Positions 16,851-25,926 of a stretch of 64,000 bases of DNA are shown one piece after another. The position numbers and the translations under genes are program-made. The stretch is taken from contig JAVBTX010000018.1 in NCBI GenBank assembly GCA_031555935.1, forward strand, positions 28,099-92,098. Direction: 5' to 3'. This stretch comes from Roseburia_C sp031555935 (GTDB taxonomy: Bacteria > Bacillota > Clostridia > Lachnospirales > Lachnospiraceae). The notes below the pieces were generated by a model. That model was given only the letters and a program-made list of their open reading frames with translations, made no database searches and had not been told where the DNA came from. Each line of letters begins with the position of its first letter. The first letter of the stretch is position 1.

Positions 16851-18224
16851 ATGGAATTTTCTGGATTTGGATTTTTATTTCGGTTTTTACCGATTTTTCT
16901 TATTATATATTATTTAGTACCAAGCCGGTTTCGGAACCTGGTGTTGTTTCTTGGAAGTATCACATTTTATGCAATAGGTGAACCACGGTATATTTTCCTA
17001 CTGTTGTTTTCGGTTGCCGTCAATTATCTGGGGACGTTACAGATTGGCGAACCGGACCAAAAATCAAGTCGGAAAAAAGGCATGTTGGTTTTCTTGTTGT
17101 GTTTGAATGTAGGAATACTGTTGTTATTTAAGTACAGTGGCTTTCTGATACCGCTGGGAAAATTCCCGATGCCACTGGGAATCAGTTTCTATACCTTCAC
17201 TGTCCTTTCCTATGTGCTGGATGTGTATTTTGGACGTGAGGAGGCGGAGGATTCCTTTGTCGATGCCGGAGTCTATATGATGATGTTTCCCAAATTAATA
17301 TCGGGGCCAATTGCAACCTACTCTGAAACGCGCAGGGAAATAAAAGAACGTGAAATAACTGGCTTAGAAATAGAAGAGGGCTTGATGCTGTTTATCGTTG
17401 GCTTAGCCTTTAAGACAATTCTAGCCAATCATTTTGGAATGCTTTGGCATGACCTTCAGTCGGCCGGATTTGATAGTATCTCAACGGCGGCAGCTTGGCT
17501 GGGGGTGGCTGGATATAGTGCGCAGCTATTTTTTGATTTCCAAGGATATTCCCTGATGGCAGTCGGCGTGGGACGGATGTTGGGCTTTCATTTGCCGCAT
17601 AACTTTAGGCACCCATATCGTTCGAAGACCGTGGGAGAGTATTATCGCCGCTGGCATATTTCGTTAGGCAGCTGGTTTAAAAATTATTTATACATACCAC
17701 TCGGCGGCAATCGTAAAGGTCGGCTGCGGATGTACTTGAACTTGTTTCTGGTGTGGGTAATAACCGGAATTTGGCATGGCGTGACCTTGAATTTCCTAAT
17801 ATGGGGATTGACGCTATTCTTCTTTATTGCGCTGGAAAAAATATGCTTAGGAAAACTGTTTGACAACCTTGGCCAGCTCGGCGGAAAGTTACTGCCAAGA
17901 TTATATATCTGGTTTGTGATTCCATTGACATGGATTGTCTTTGCAATTGATAAAACCTCGCAGCTAGGTGTATATTTTACACGCTTGTTTCCATTTTGGG
18001 GAACACCGGATAGCGTGAATAGTGTGGATTATCTGCGTTATCTCAATAATTATACCGTCTTTTTTGGGCTGGCATTTTTAGTATCATTGCCATTTGCCGA
18101 CAAGTATTATGACAGGTACCATCGACGCGGAATCTTTAAAATTCTGTTGTTTGGGCTGTTCTGGATTTGCATCTATCAGTTGGCAAATGGACTTAATAAT
18201 CCGTTTTTGTATTTTCGGTTTTAA
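16851..18224 (+). CDS. MBOAT-family membrane O-acyltransferase (AlgI/PatA-like)
   Basis: A 457-residue polytopic membrane protein of the family that moves acetyl groups across the membrane for O-acetylation of polysaccharides or cell-wall polymers. Recognised from FPKLISGPIATYSE near 144, FDFQGYSLMAVGVGRMLGF near 230, the HNFRHPYRSKTVGEYYRRWHISLGSWFKNYLYIPLGG block near 250-290, and the invariant catalytic-site histidine in TGIWHGVTLNFLIWG near 310. It is paired 15 bases upstream of an SGNH hydrolase, the usual partner that transfers the acetyl group. The polymer is not shown; peptidoglycan, teichoic acid or exopolysaccharide are all possible. Confidence 0.92.
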   Translation: MEFSGFGFLFRFLPIFLIIYYLVPSRFRNLVLFLGSITFYAIGEPRYIFLLLFSVAVNYLGTLQIGEPDQKSSRKKGMLVFLLCLNVGILLLFKYSGFLIPLGKFPMPLGISFYTFTVLSYVLDVYFGREEAEDSFVDAGVYMMMFPKLISGPIATYSETRREIKEREITGLEIEEGLMLFIVGLAFKTILANHFGMLWHDLQSAGFDSISTAAAWLGVAGYSAQLFFDFQGYSLMAVGVGRMLGFHLPHNFRHPYRSKTVGEYYRRWHISLGSWFKNYLYIPLGGNRKGRLRMYLNLFLVWVITGIWHGVTLNFLIWGLTLFFFIALEKICLGKLFDNLGQLGGKLLPRLYIWFVIPLTWIVFAIDKTSQLGVYFTRLFPFWGTPDSVNSVDYLRYLNNYTVFFGLAFLVSLPFADKYYDRYHRRGIFKILLFGLFWICIYQLANGLNNPFLYFRF

Positions 18225-18239
18225 AAGAAAGAGGAACAT

Positions 18240-19151
18240 ATGAAAAAGATAAAGGGCTGTCCGCTGTTATGGGGAATTGTCGTAGCCGGCATTGGTCTGT
18301 CACTGCTAGGCTGGCTGGGAGCAGAAGGAATATATAAAGACTATATGGGAAAATGGCCGCAGGTTCCGGGGGTGGTTGCGGTGTTTCAGGGACTTGCAGA
18401 TGAACAGTATCCGTGGGAAGTCTTTGCGGCAAGCGGTGAGGATGAGTTGGCAACCTTGGCGGTGCCAGCGACGGAAATGGAACAAGTGGCGGAGCTGTCA
18501 ACGGAATCGGTATCAGAGGATGAGACGGAGACCGAAGCACAGGAACCAGAGAGCTACAACTTTACCAGGGTTGACGAAAGCTATTTTGATGATGCCGTAT
18601 TTATTGGGGATTCCAGAACGGTTGGCTTACATGACTACTCGGGCTGGGACAACACCACCTACTATGCCAGTATCGGGATGAACGTTTTCAAATTATTTAC
18701 CGACCCAGTTGTTGAAGAGGAAGGCGAGAAAATCACAATCGAAGAGGCGCTGACGCGGCATCAGTTTAAAAAAGTTTATCTAATGGTTGGAATAAATGAA
18801 ATGGGGTATGGCGGAGTTGACCAATTTATGGCAAAATATGAAGAGGCAGTGCAGCATCTTCGAGAACTACAGCCAGATGCAATCATCTTTGTTCAGGGCA
18901 TTATGTATGTGAAGCAAGAGAAGTCCGAAACGGACCCAATTTTTAATAATCCAGGTATCAAAGAACGAAATGAACGAATTGCAGAGCTTGCAAATAATCA
19001 AAATATATTTTATATTGATGTAAATGAAGTAGTGGCAGATGAGACGGGAAACTTAAATCCGGACTATACCTATGATGAAATCCACTTATTGGGCAAACAT
19101 TACCCAATCTGGATGGAATTTCTAATGGATCATGGAATTGTAAAGGAGTAA
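18240..19151 (+). CDS. Membrane-anchored SGNH/GDSL hydrolase, partner of the MBOAT protein
   Basis: A 303-residue extracellular esterase or acetyltransferase-like protein. One N-terminal helix (about 9-29) anchors it, an acidic linker follows (about 65-105), and the SGNH domain holds the nucleophile in GDS at 123-125, the oxyanion Asn in GINE near 186, and the catalytic Asp279 and His282 in DEIH. Its place directly after the MBOAT gene suggests joint O-acetylation of a surface polymer. The pair is inserted between spoIIP and lepA, which are close together in the Bacillus order. Confidence 0.85.
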   Translation: MKKIKGCPLLWGIVVAGIGLSLLGWLGAEGIYKDYMGKWPQVPGVVAVFQGLADEQYPWEVFAASGEDELATLAVPATEMEQVAELSTESVSEDETETEAQEPESYNFTRVDESYFDDAVFIGDSRTVGLHDYSGWDNTTYYASIGMNVFKLFTDPVVEEEGEKITIEEALTRHQFKKVYLMVGINEMGYGGVDQFMAKYEEAVQHLRELQPDAIIFVQGIMYVKQEKSETDPIFNNPGIKERNERIAELANNQNIFYIDVNEVVADETGNLNPDYTYDEIHLLGKHYPIWMEFLMDHGIVKE

Positions 19152-19157
19152 AAACGA

Positions 19158-20969
19158 ATGGCAATAGACCAGAGTAAAATAAGAAATTTTTGCATTATCG
19201 CTCATATCGACCACGGTAAATCAACACTGGCGGATCGAATCATTGAGATGACCGGATTGCTGACAAGCCGCGAAATGCAGTCGCAGGTATTAGATAATAT
19301 GGATTTAGAGCGGGAACGTGGAATAACAATTAAGTCACAGGCAGTTCGAACCGTCTATAAAGCGGAAAATGGCGAGGAATATATATTCAATTTAATTGAC
19401 ACACCGGGACATGTCGATTTTACCTATGAGGTATCTCGTAGCTTAGCGGCATGTGACGGTGCAATTTTAGTTGTTGATGCGGCGCAGGGGATTGAAGCGC
19501 AGACCTTGGCAAATGTATATCTGGCCCTTGACCATGACTTAGAGGTCTTGCCAGTCATCAATAAAGTAGATTTACCAAGTGCAGACCCAGATCGCGTAGC
19601 CAATGAAATTGAAGATGTAATCGGATTAGAAGCCGCCGATGCACCAAGAATCTCTGCGAAAAGAGGAATCAACGTTGAACAGGTGTTAGAACAGGTAGTG
19701 GCAAAGCTGCCTTCACCAACCGGTGACGTGAAAGCACCATTGCAAGCTTTGATATTTGACTCCCTGTATGACCCGTATAAGGGCGTAATCGTCTTTTGCC
19801 GGATTCGTGAAGGCAGTATTCGCGCTGGTATGCCAATCAAAATGATGGCGACCGGAGCCGTAGCTGATGTTGTTGAGGTAGGCTATTTTGGTGCTGGACA
19901 GTTTATTCCATGTGATGAATTATCAGCCGGAATGGTTGGTTATATCACTGCCAGCTTGAAAAATGTAAAAGATACCCGGGTGGGTGATACCGTGACCAAT
20001 GCGGACAACCCATGTGCAGCACCATTGCCGGGTTATAAGAAAGTAAACCCAATGGTCTATTGTGGTCTGTATCCAGCGGACGGTGCAAAGTATCCAGATT
20101 TGCGTGATGCGTTAGAAAAGCTTCAATTAAATGATGCGGCCTTGCAGTTTGAGCCAGAGACCTCAATTGCGCTTGGCTTTGGCTTCCGTTGCGGCTTCCT
20201 TGGTTTGTTGCATTTAGAAGTAATTCAGGAGCGATTAGAGCGCGAATATAATTTGGACTTAGTGACTACTGCTCCAGGCGTTGTTTATAAAGTCTATAAG
20301 ACCGATGGTACGGTGATTGATTTGACCAACCCAAGCAATTTGCCGGACCCAACTGAGATAGAATATATGGAAGAACCATTTGTCAGTGCAGAAATCATGG
20401 TAACCTCAGACTATGTTGGCGCGATTATGGATTTATGTCAGGAGCGCCGTGGAATCTATCTTAGTATGGAATATATTGAACAGACCCGGGCTGTCATCAA
20501 ATATGACTTACCTTTAAATGAAATAATTTATGACTTTTTCGATGCGTTAAAATCCCGTTCTCGCGGTTATGCTTCCTTTGACTATGAATTAAAGGGTTAT
20601 GAGCGTTCCGAGCTAGTGAAGCTGGATATATTAATCAATAAAGAAAATGTCGATGCATTGTCCTTCATCGTCTTTCGCGATACGGCTTATGAACGCGGTC
20701 GGAAAATGTGTGAGAAGTTAAAAGAAGAAATTCCCAGACATTTATTTGAAATACCAATTCAGGCTGCAGTTGGCAGCAAGGTTATTGCCAGAGAGACAGT
20801 CAAAGCAATGCGTAAAGACGTATTGGCGAAATGTTATGGCGGCGATATTTCCCGTAAACGAAAACTGTTAGAGAAGCAGAAAGAGGGAAAGAAGCGGATG
20901 CGTCAGGTGGGCAATGTCGAGATTCCACAGGAAGCATTTATGAGTGTCTTGAAATTGGACGAAGACTAG
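19158..20969 (+). CDS. lepA: Elongation factor 4 (LepA)
   Basis: A ribosome-binding translational GTPase implicated in back-translocation and 30S biogenesis. The 603-residue length is standard. G1 IAHIDHGKS at 14-22, G3 DTPGHVDF near 80, and G4 NKVD near 134 are intact. The C-terminal LepA-specific domain has AKCYGGDISRKRKLLEKQKEGKKRM. It starts 6 bases after the SGNH gene and precedes hemW, the conserved Firmicute pair. Confidence 0.97.
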   Translation: MAIDQSKIRNFCIIAHIDHGKSTLADRIIEMTGLLTSREMQSQVLDNMDLERERGITIKSQAVRTVYKAENGEEYIFNLIDTPGHVDFTYEVSRSLAACDGAILVVDAAQGIEAQTLANVYLALDHDLEVLPVINKVDLPSADPDRVANEIEDVIGLEAADAPRISAKRGINVEQVLEQVVAKLPSPTGDVKAPLQALIFDSLYDPYKGVIVFCRIREGSIRAGMPIKMMATGAVADVVEVGYFGAGQFIPCDELSAGMVGYITASLKNVKDTRVGDTVTNADNPCAAPLPGYKKVNPMVYCGLYPADGAKYPDLRDALEKLQLNDAALQFEPETSIALGFGFRCGFLGLLHLEVIQERLEREYNLDLVTTAPGVVYKVYKTDGTVIDLTNPSNLPDPTEIEYMEEPFVSAEIMVTSDYVGAIMDLCQERRGIYLSMEYIEQTRAVIKYDLPLNEIIYDFFDALKSRSRGYASFDYELKGYERSELVKLDILINKENVDALSFIVFRDTAYERGRKMCEKLKEEIPRHLFEIPIQAAVGSKVIARETVKAMRKDVLAKCYGGDISRKRKLLEKQKEGKKRMRQVGNVEIPQEAFMSVLKLDED

Positions 20970-20985
20970 CAGAAAGGTGAATAAA

Positions 20986-22167
20986 ATGGAACTATACTTG
21001 CATATTCCGTTTTGCCGAAGTAAGTGCAGTTATTGTGATTTTCTATCGGCACCGGCAGATGAAAATACGCAGACTCATTACGTGAATGCGCTGTTGCGCG
21101 AAATTAGATATTATGAAGAACATTGTAGAGACCGTGAGGTCTCTACAATTTATATCGGGGGAGGAACGCCCTCCTGGTTAGCGGAAAGCTATGTGGAGAT
21201 ACTGTTAAAACAGCTTCACATGAGTTTTTTTATTCGCCCGGATGCGGAAATAACCATTGAGTGCAACCCGGGAACGCTGACGAAAAATAAATTGAAAACA
21301 TATCAGGCATCCGGTATTAATCGTCTTAGTATGGGATTGCAGTCGACTAATAATGAAGAACTGAAAATCTTGGGCAGAACGCATACTTATGAACAATTCC
21401 TGCGCAATTACGAGTTGGCGCGCGAGTTGGGCTATGCCAATATCAATATTGATTTGATGAGTGCCTTGCCTTATCAGACCACCGAAGGATATCTTGCTTC
21501 ACTGGAAAAAGTGGTGCGATTAAAACCAGAACATATCTCAGCCTATTCCTTAATAATTGAAAAGGGCACGCCATTTTATGAGCAATATAAATTTGATGCT
21601 GTCAAACGCGAGGCGGGTATGGAAACTGAATATTTGCCGAGTGAGGAAATCGAATATGAGATATACGAAAAAACCAACGAGTCCTTGCAGGAGAATGGAT
21701 ATCATCATTATGAAATATCCAACTATGCAAAAGCAGGCTTCGAGTGCCGCCATAATATTGGTTATTGGAAACGAGTTGACTACTTAGGGCTGGGGCTAGG
21801 AGCGGCATCACTCATGGACAATGTGCGCTATAGCAATATTCGCAAGCTGGATATATATATAGAAGAAACAAAGAAAGAACATCCGCAGCTTCGCGAACAA
21901 ATGGATGTTTTAGAACGAAAAGAGCAGATTGAAGAATTTATGTTCCTGGGACTAAGAATGACGGACGGAATAAAACGGGAAGATTTTTTTCAGACCTTTG
22001 GGATGCAGATAGATGGAATATATCATGAGGTTATTCGCACGTTGGTACAAGAGGAATTGTTGGAACAGCATGCCGGATTCATAAAATTGACAAAACGGGG
22101 CATGGATATAAGTAATTATGTTTTAGCACAGTTCTTATTAGGGACAGAAAATATAAATAAATTATAA
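20986..22167 (+). CDS. hemW: Radical SAM protein HemW (heme chaperone)
   Basis: HemW is a coproporphyrinogen-oxidase-like radical SAM protein that binds heme and delivers it to apoproteins; many were formerly labelled HemN. The start is the ATG at 20986 with AGAAAGGTGA upstream, giving 393 residues. The [4Fe-4S] ligands are Cys10, Cys14 and Cys17 in CRSKCSYCDF, followed by TIYIGGGTPS and the HemN C-terminal domain (EEFMFLGLRMTDGI). The cysteine after CSYC found in true HemN is not present, which supports HemW. A perfect 12-bp inverted repeat lies inside the coding sequence at 21122-21149. Confidence 0.94.
   Translation: MELYLHIPFCRSKCSYCDFLSAPADENTQTHYVNALLREIRYYEEHCRDREVSTIYIGGGTPSWLAESYVEILLKQLHMSFFIRPDAEITIECNPGTLTKNKLKTYQASGINRLSMGLQSTNNEELKILGRTHTYEQFLRNYELARELGYANINIDLMSALPYQTTEGYLASLEKVVRLKPEHISAYSLIIEKGTPFYEQYKFDAVKREAGMETEYLPSEEIEYEIYEKTNESLQENGYHHYEISNYAKAGFECRHNIGYWKRVDYLGLGLGAASLMDNVRYSNIRKLDIYIEETKKEHPQLREQMDVLERKEQIEEFMFLGLRMTDGIKREDFFQTFGMQIDGIYHEVIRTLVQEELLEQHAGFIKLTKRGMDISNYVLAQFLLGTENINKL
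21122..21149. repeat. Perfect 12-bp inverted repeat inside hemW
   Basis: ATTGTAGAGACC (21122-21133), loop GTGA, and GGTCTCTACAAT (21138-21149) form a perfect stem within codons for the segment between the CxxxCxxC and GGGTPS motifs. The reading frame is intact. In RNA this would be a very stable hairpin in the early part of the message. Confidence 0.9.
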
Positions 22168-22182
22168 ATTCCTAAAAAGGAG

Positions 22183-22211
22183 TTGACAAAAAAAAACGAT
22201 GGTGCTATCTT
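22183..22211 (+). promoter_or_regulatory. Promoter of the hrcA heat-shock operon
   Basis: TTGACA (22183-22188) with TATCTT (22206-22211) at 17 bases, immediately before the CIRCE operator. TATACA at 22211-22216 is an alternative -10 with a longer spacer. Confidence 0.75.
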
Positions 22212-22222
22212 ATACATAGAAA

Positions 22223-22249
22223 TTAGCACTCGGTTTGGTTGAGTGCTAA
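22223..22249. promoter_or_regulatory. CIRCE operator (HrcA binding site)
   Basis: TTAGCACTC, a 9-base spacer, then GAGTGCTAA: a perfect match to the CIRCE consensus, just downstream of the promoter. HrcA, encoded by the first gene of the operon, represses here, with GroEL acting as its folding partner in known systems. Confidence 0.97.
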
Positions 22250-22316
22250 CAACATCCACTGAACAGCTTAGTACCTATGAAGTGGACTTTCCAAAGTTTT
22301 TTTCGGGAGTGACCAT

Positions 22317-23363
22317 ATGATTGAAAAAGAATTAGACGAACGAAAAACAAAAATATTGAATGCGATTATCAAGAATTATCTGGAAACCGGAGAGCCGGTG
22401 GGCTCAAGGACGATATCGAAATATACCGACTTGAATCTTAGCTCGGCGACAATTCGGAATGAGATGGCAGATTTAGAGGAATTAGGATATATCTTACAGC
22501 CTCATACCTCGGCTGGTCGGATTCCTTCCGATAAGGGCTATCGTTTTTACGTAGACCACTTAATCGAAACGAAGGACCAGCAAGTATCTCAGATGAAAGA
22601 ATTTGTAATTGAGCATACCGAGAAGATGGAGCAGGTATTACAGCAGGTAGCAAAGTTACTGGCGAACAATACCAATTACGCGACCATGATTACCGGACCA
22701 CAACTGCATCACAACAAAATCAAATTTTTGCAGTTGTCAAGTGTCGATGACAGTCATCTTTTAGCAGTCGTCGTATTAGAAGGCAATCTTGTTAAAAATA
22801 AGATGTTAGAAATTGAGCAACCACTCGATAACGAGAGTATGTTGAAGTTAAATATGTTGCTGAACACAAATCTGACGGGGTTGTCGATTGAACAGATTAA
22901 TCTGGGAACAATCGCTGCTTTAAAAGAAAAAGCGGGCAATCACAGTAATATAATCAGTGAGGTATTAGATGCTGTTGCTGAAGCAATTACCGAAGATGAG
23001 GATTTAGAAATCTACACCAGTGGAACCACGAATATCCTCAAATATCCAGAACTATCAGATTCTCAGCGTGCAGGCGAATTACTGAGTGCATTTGAAGAAA
23101 AAAATCAGTTAATAAGCCTTGTTACCGAAAATCTTTCCGATGGGGAGGAGAACACCGGTATCCAGGTTTATATAGGAAATGAGTCCCCGATTCAGACCAT
23201 GAAGGATTGTAGTGTAGTAACCGCAACCTATGAGTTGGGTGAGGGCGTCAAAGGAACCATTGGCATCATCGGACCAAAGCGAATGGATTACGAAAACGTC
23301 ATGGATAATTTAAAGATGTTAAAGTCGCAGTTGGACGGCATTCTGAATAAGCCGAAGAACTAG
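22317..23363 (+). CDS. hrcA: Heat-inducible transcription repressor HrcA
   Basis: Represses chaperone operons through the CIRCE element found 68 bases upstream. The 348-residue product has an N-terminal winged helix (ERKTKILNAIIKNYLETGEPVGSRT, recognition region SSATIRNEMADLEELGYI at about 41-58) followed by HTSAGRIPSDKGYRFYVD and a GAF-like dimerisation and inserted domain. It is the first gene of hrcA-grpE-dnaK-dnaJ and so controls its own expression. Confidence 0.97.
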   Translation: MIEKELDERKTKILNAIIKNYLETGEPVGSRTISKYTDLNLSSATIRNEMADLEELGYILQPHTSAGRIPSDKGYRFYVDHLIETKDQQVSQMKEFVIEHTEKMEQVLQQVAKLLANNTNYATMITGPQLHHNKIKFLQLSSVDDSHLLAVVVLEGNLVKNKMLEIEQPLDNESMLKLNMLLNTNLTGLSIEQINLGTIAALKEKAGNHSNIISEVLDAVAEAITEDEDLEIYTSGTTNILKYPELSDSQRAGELLSAFEEKNQLISLVTENLSDGEENTGIQVYIGNESPIQTMKDCSVVTATYELGEGVKGTIGIIGPKRMDYENVMDNLKMLKSQLDGILNKPKN

Positions 23364-23377
23364 AAAGGTGGTATAAA

Positions 23378-24010
23378 GTGGCAGATATTGAAGACGTTTT
23401 AGAAGAATTAAAAGAAGAAGCAGCAGAAGAAATTCAGGCTGAAGAAGCAAACGCAGCGCAGAAAGAGGCGATGGCAGAAGATACTGAAGCAGTTGAAGCT
23501 TCCGCAGAAGCAATCGCTTCCACAGAAGCGATGGAAGAAAATAAAAAAAGTATCTTCAAAAAGAAAGAAAAAAAAGACAAAAAAGATGAGCAGATTGAAG
23601 AACTTTCCGACCGTGTCAAACGGCAGATGGCAGAATTTGAAAATTTCCGCAAGCGTACTGAAAAAGAAAAAACACAGATGTACGACATGGGAGCAAGAAA
23701 CATTGTCGAGAAAGTATTGCCAGTGATTGACAACTTTGAACGTGGGCTAGCAGCAGCAACAGAAAATACCGACAAGGCATTTGTAGATGGAATGGATATG
23801 ATTTACAAACAGTTGCTAAGTGTTCTCGCCGAAGCAGGGGTAAACCCAATCGAAGCCGTTGGTCAGGAATTTGACCCGAATCTACACAACGCAGTCATGC
23901 ATGTGGAGGATGAAGAACAAGGCGAAAATATAATTATTGAAGAGTTTCAAAAAGGTTATCTATACCGTGACACCGTAGTTCGTCACAGTATGGTAAAAGT
24001 AGCTAACTAA
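23378..24010 (+). CDS. grpE: Nucleotide exchange factor GrpE
   Basis: Releases ADP from DnaK and so resets the chaperone cycle. The start is GTG with GAAAGGTGG upstream, 14 bases after hrcA. The 210-residue protein has a long acidic, Ala/Glu-rich N-terminal tail (about 1-50), a lysine-rich patch, then the paired dimer helices (ELSDRVKRQMAEFENFRKRTEKE) and the beta-domain ending with GYLYRDTVVRHSMVKVAN, the GrpE signature. Confidence 0.96.
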   Translation: MADIEDVLEELKEEAAEEIQAEEANAAQKEAMAEDTEAVEASAEAIASTEAMEENKKSIFKKKEKKDKKDEQIEELSDRVKRQMAEFENFRKRTEKEKTQMYDMGARNIVEKVLPVIDNFERGLAAATENTDKAFVDGMDMIYKQLLSVLAEAGVNPIEAVGQEFDPNLHNAVMHVEDEEQGENIIIEEFQKGYLYRDTVVRHSMVKVAN

Positions 24011-24050
24011 GAAAAATATAGAATGTCAAATAATTTAGGAGGACAAAGAC

Positions 24051-25916
24051 ATGGGAAAAATTATCGGAATTGATTTAGGAACAACAAACAGCTGTGTAGC
24101 CGTTATGGAAGGTGGAAAACCAACTGTAATCGCGAACCAGGAAGGTGCAAGAACCACACCATCAATCGTAGCATTTACCAAAACAGGTGAAAGATTAGTT
24201 GGTGAGCCAGCAAAACGTCAGGCAGTAACCAACTCAGAGAAGACAATTTCTTCAATTAAAAGAGATATGGGAACAGACAAAGGACGTAATATTGATGAGA
24301 AAAAATATTCTCCACAGCAGATTTCAGCAATGATTTTACAGAAATTGAAAACTGATGCCGAAGGCTATTTAGGTGAAAAGGTAACAGAAGCAGTTATCAC
24401 TGTACCAGCATATTTTAACGATGCTCAGCGTCAGGCAACCAAAGATGCAGGAAAGATAGCTGGCTTAGATGTAAAACGTATTATCAACGAGCCAACCGCA
24501 GCAGCATTGGCATATGGACTTGATAACGAGCATGAGCAGAAAATCATGGTATATGACTTAGGTGGTGGTACCTTTGACGTATCAATCATTGAAATCGGTG
24601 ACGGTGTTATCGAAGTATTAGCAACCTCTGGTGATAACAAGCTCGGTGGTGATGACTTTGACCAGAAAGTAACTGACTGGATGTTAGCAGAGTTCAAAAA
24701 AGCCGAAGGTGTTGATTTATCAACTGATAAAATGGCGTTACAGAGATTAAAAGAAGCTGCTGAGAAAGCGAAAAAAGAACTTTCTTCTGCAACAACCACC
24801 AATATCAATCTGCCATTTATTACCGCAACTTCAGAAGGACCAAAGCATTTTGATATGAACTTAACCAGAGCAAAATTTGATGAATTAACTCATGATTTAG
24901 TAGAAAGAACAGCTATTCCAGTGCAGAACGCATTAAAAGATGCAGGTCTTGCACCATCTGAATTAAGCCAGGTATTATTGGTAGGTGGTTCGACAAGAAC
25001 ACCAGCAGTTCAGGATAAAGTAAAACAGTTAACTGGAAAAGAGCCAAGCAAAACCTTGAACCCAGACGAATGTGTAGCCATTGGTGCTTCGATTCAGGGT
25101 GGTAAATTAGCAGGTGACGCAGGTGCCGGTGAAATCCTCTTGTTGGATGTAACACCATTATCACTTTCCATCGAGACGATGGGTGGTGTAGCAACCAGAT
25201 TGATTGAAAGAAATACCACAATCCCAACCAAAAAGAGTCAGATTTTCTCTACCGCAGCAGACAATCAGACCGCAGTAGATATCAACGTTGTTCAGGGTGA
25301 GAGACAGTTTGCCAAAGATAATAAATCACTTGGACAATTCCGTCTGGATGGTATCCCACCAGCACGTCGTGGTGTACCTCAGATTGAAGTAACCTTTGAC
25401 ATTGATGCCAATGGTATTGTAAATGTATCAGCAAAAGATTTAGGAACTGGAAAAGAACAGCACATCACAATCACAGCAGGTTCGAACATGTCCGATAGTG
25501 ATATCGACAAAGCAGTCAAAGAAGCAGCAGAGTTTGAAGCGCAGGATAAGCGCCGCAAAGATGCCATTGACACCAGAAATGATGCGGATTCCTTTGTCTT
25601 CCAGACCGAGAAAGCATTAGAAGAAGTTGGTGCAAACATTGACCCAGTTGATAAAGAAGCTGTCGAAGCAGATTTAAATGCACTGAAATCAATGATTGAA
25701 GCAAATCCAGAAGCAGAAAATATGACTGATTCACAGCTTGATGAAATGAAAGCGGCAAAAGAGAAACTGATGGAAAGTGCGCAGAAAGTATTTGCAAAAA
25801 TGTATGAAAATGCTCAGGCAACACAGGGTGGCGCTGGCCCAGATATGGGTGGCGAACCAGATATGGGTGCCGCTGGCGCAGATGATGTAGTAGACGCAGA
25901 TTACAAAGAAGTGTAA
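24051..25916 (+). CDS. dnaK: Molecular chaperone DnaK (Hsp70)
   Basis: An ATP-dependent chaperone of the cytoplasm. The 621-residue product starts with the phosphate-1 motif GIDLGTTNSCVAVMEGG and has IINEPTAAALAYGLD, VYDLGGGTFDVSI and LVGGSTRTPAVQ in the ATPase domain. The linker is VLLLDVTPLSL-like (ILLLDVTPLSL), followed by the substrate-binding domain and a Gly/Ala/Asp-rich tail ending in DVVDADYKEV. It is of the Gram-positive type, lacking the 24-residue insertion of proteobacterial DnaK. The AGGAGGA site is strong and codon use is clean, as for a highly expressed gene. Confidence 0.98.
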   Translation: MGKIIGIDLGTTNSCVAVMEGGKPTVIANQEGARTTPSIVAFTKTGERLVGEPAKRQAVTNSEKTISSIKRDMGTDKGRNIDEKKYSPQQISAMILQKLKTDAEGYLGEKVTEAVITVPAYFNDAQRQATKDAGKIAGLDVKRIINEPTAAALAYGLDNEHEQKIMVYDLGGGTFDVSIIEIGDGVIEVLATSGDNKLGGDDFDQKVTDWMLAEFKKAEGVDLSTDKMALQRLKEAAEKAKKELSSATTTNINLPFITATSEGPKHFDMNLTRAKFDELTHDLVERTAIPVQNALKDAGLAPSELSQVLLVGGSTRTPAVQDKVKQLTGKEPSKTLNPDECVAIGASIQGGKLAGDAGAGEILLLDVTPLSLSIETMGGVATRLIERNTTIPTKKSQIFSTAADNQTAVDINVVQGERQFAKDNKSLGQFRLDGIPPARRGVPQIEVTFDIDANGIVNVSAKDLGTGKEQHITITAGSNMSDSDIDKAVKEAAEFEAQDKRRKDAIDTRNDADSFVFQTEKALEEVGANIDPVDKEAVEADLNALKSMIEANPEAENMTDSQLDEMKAAKEKLMESAQKVFAKMYENAQATQGGAGPDMGGEPDMGAAGADDVVDADYKEV

Positions 25917-25926
25917 GAGATAAATT

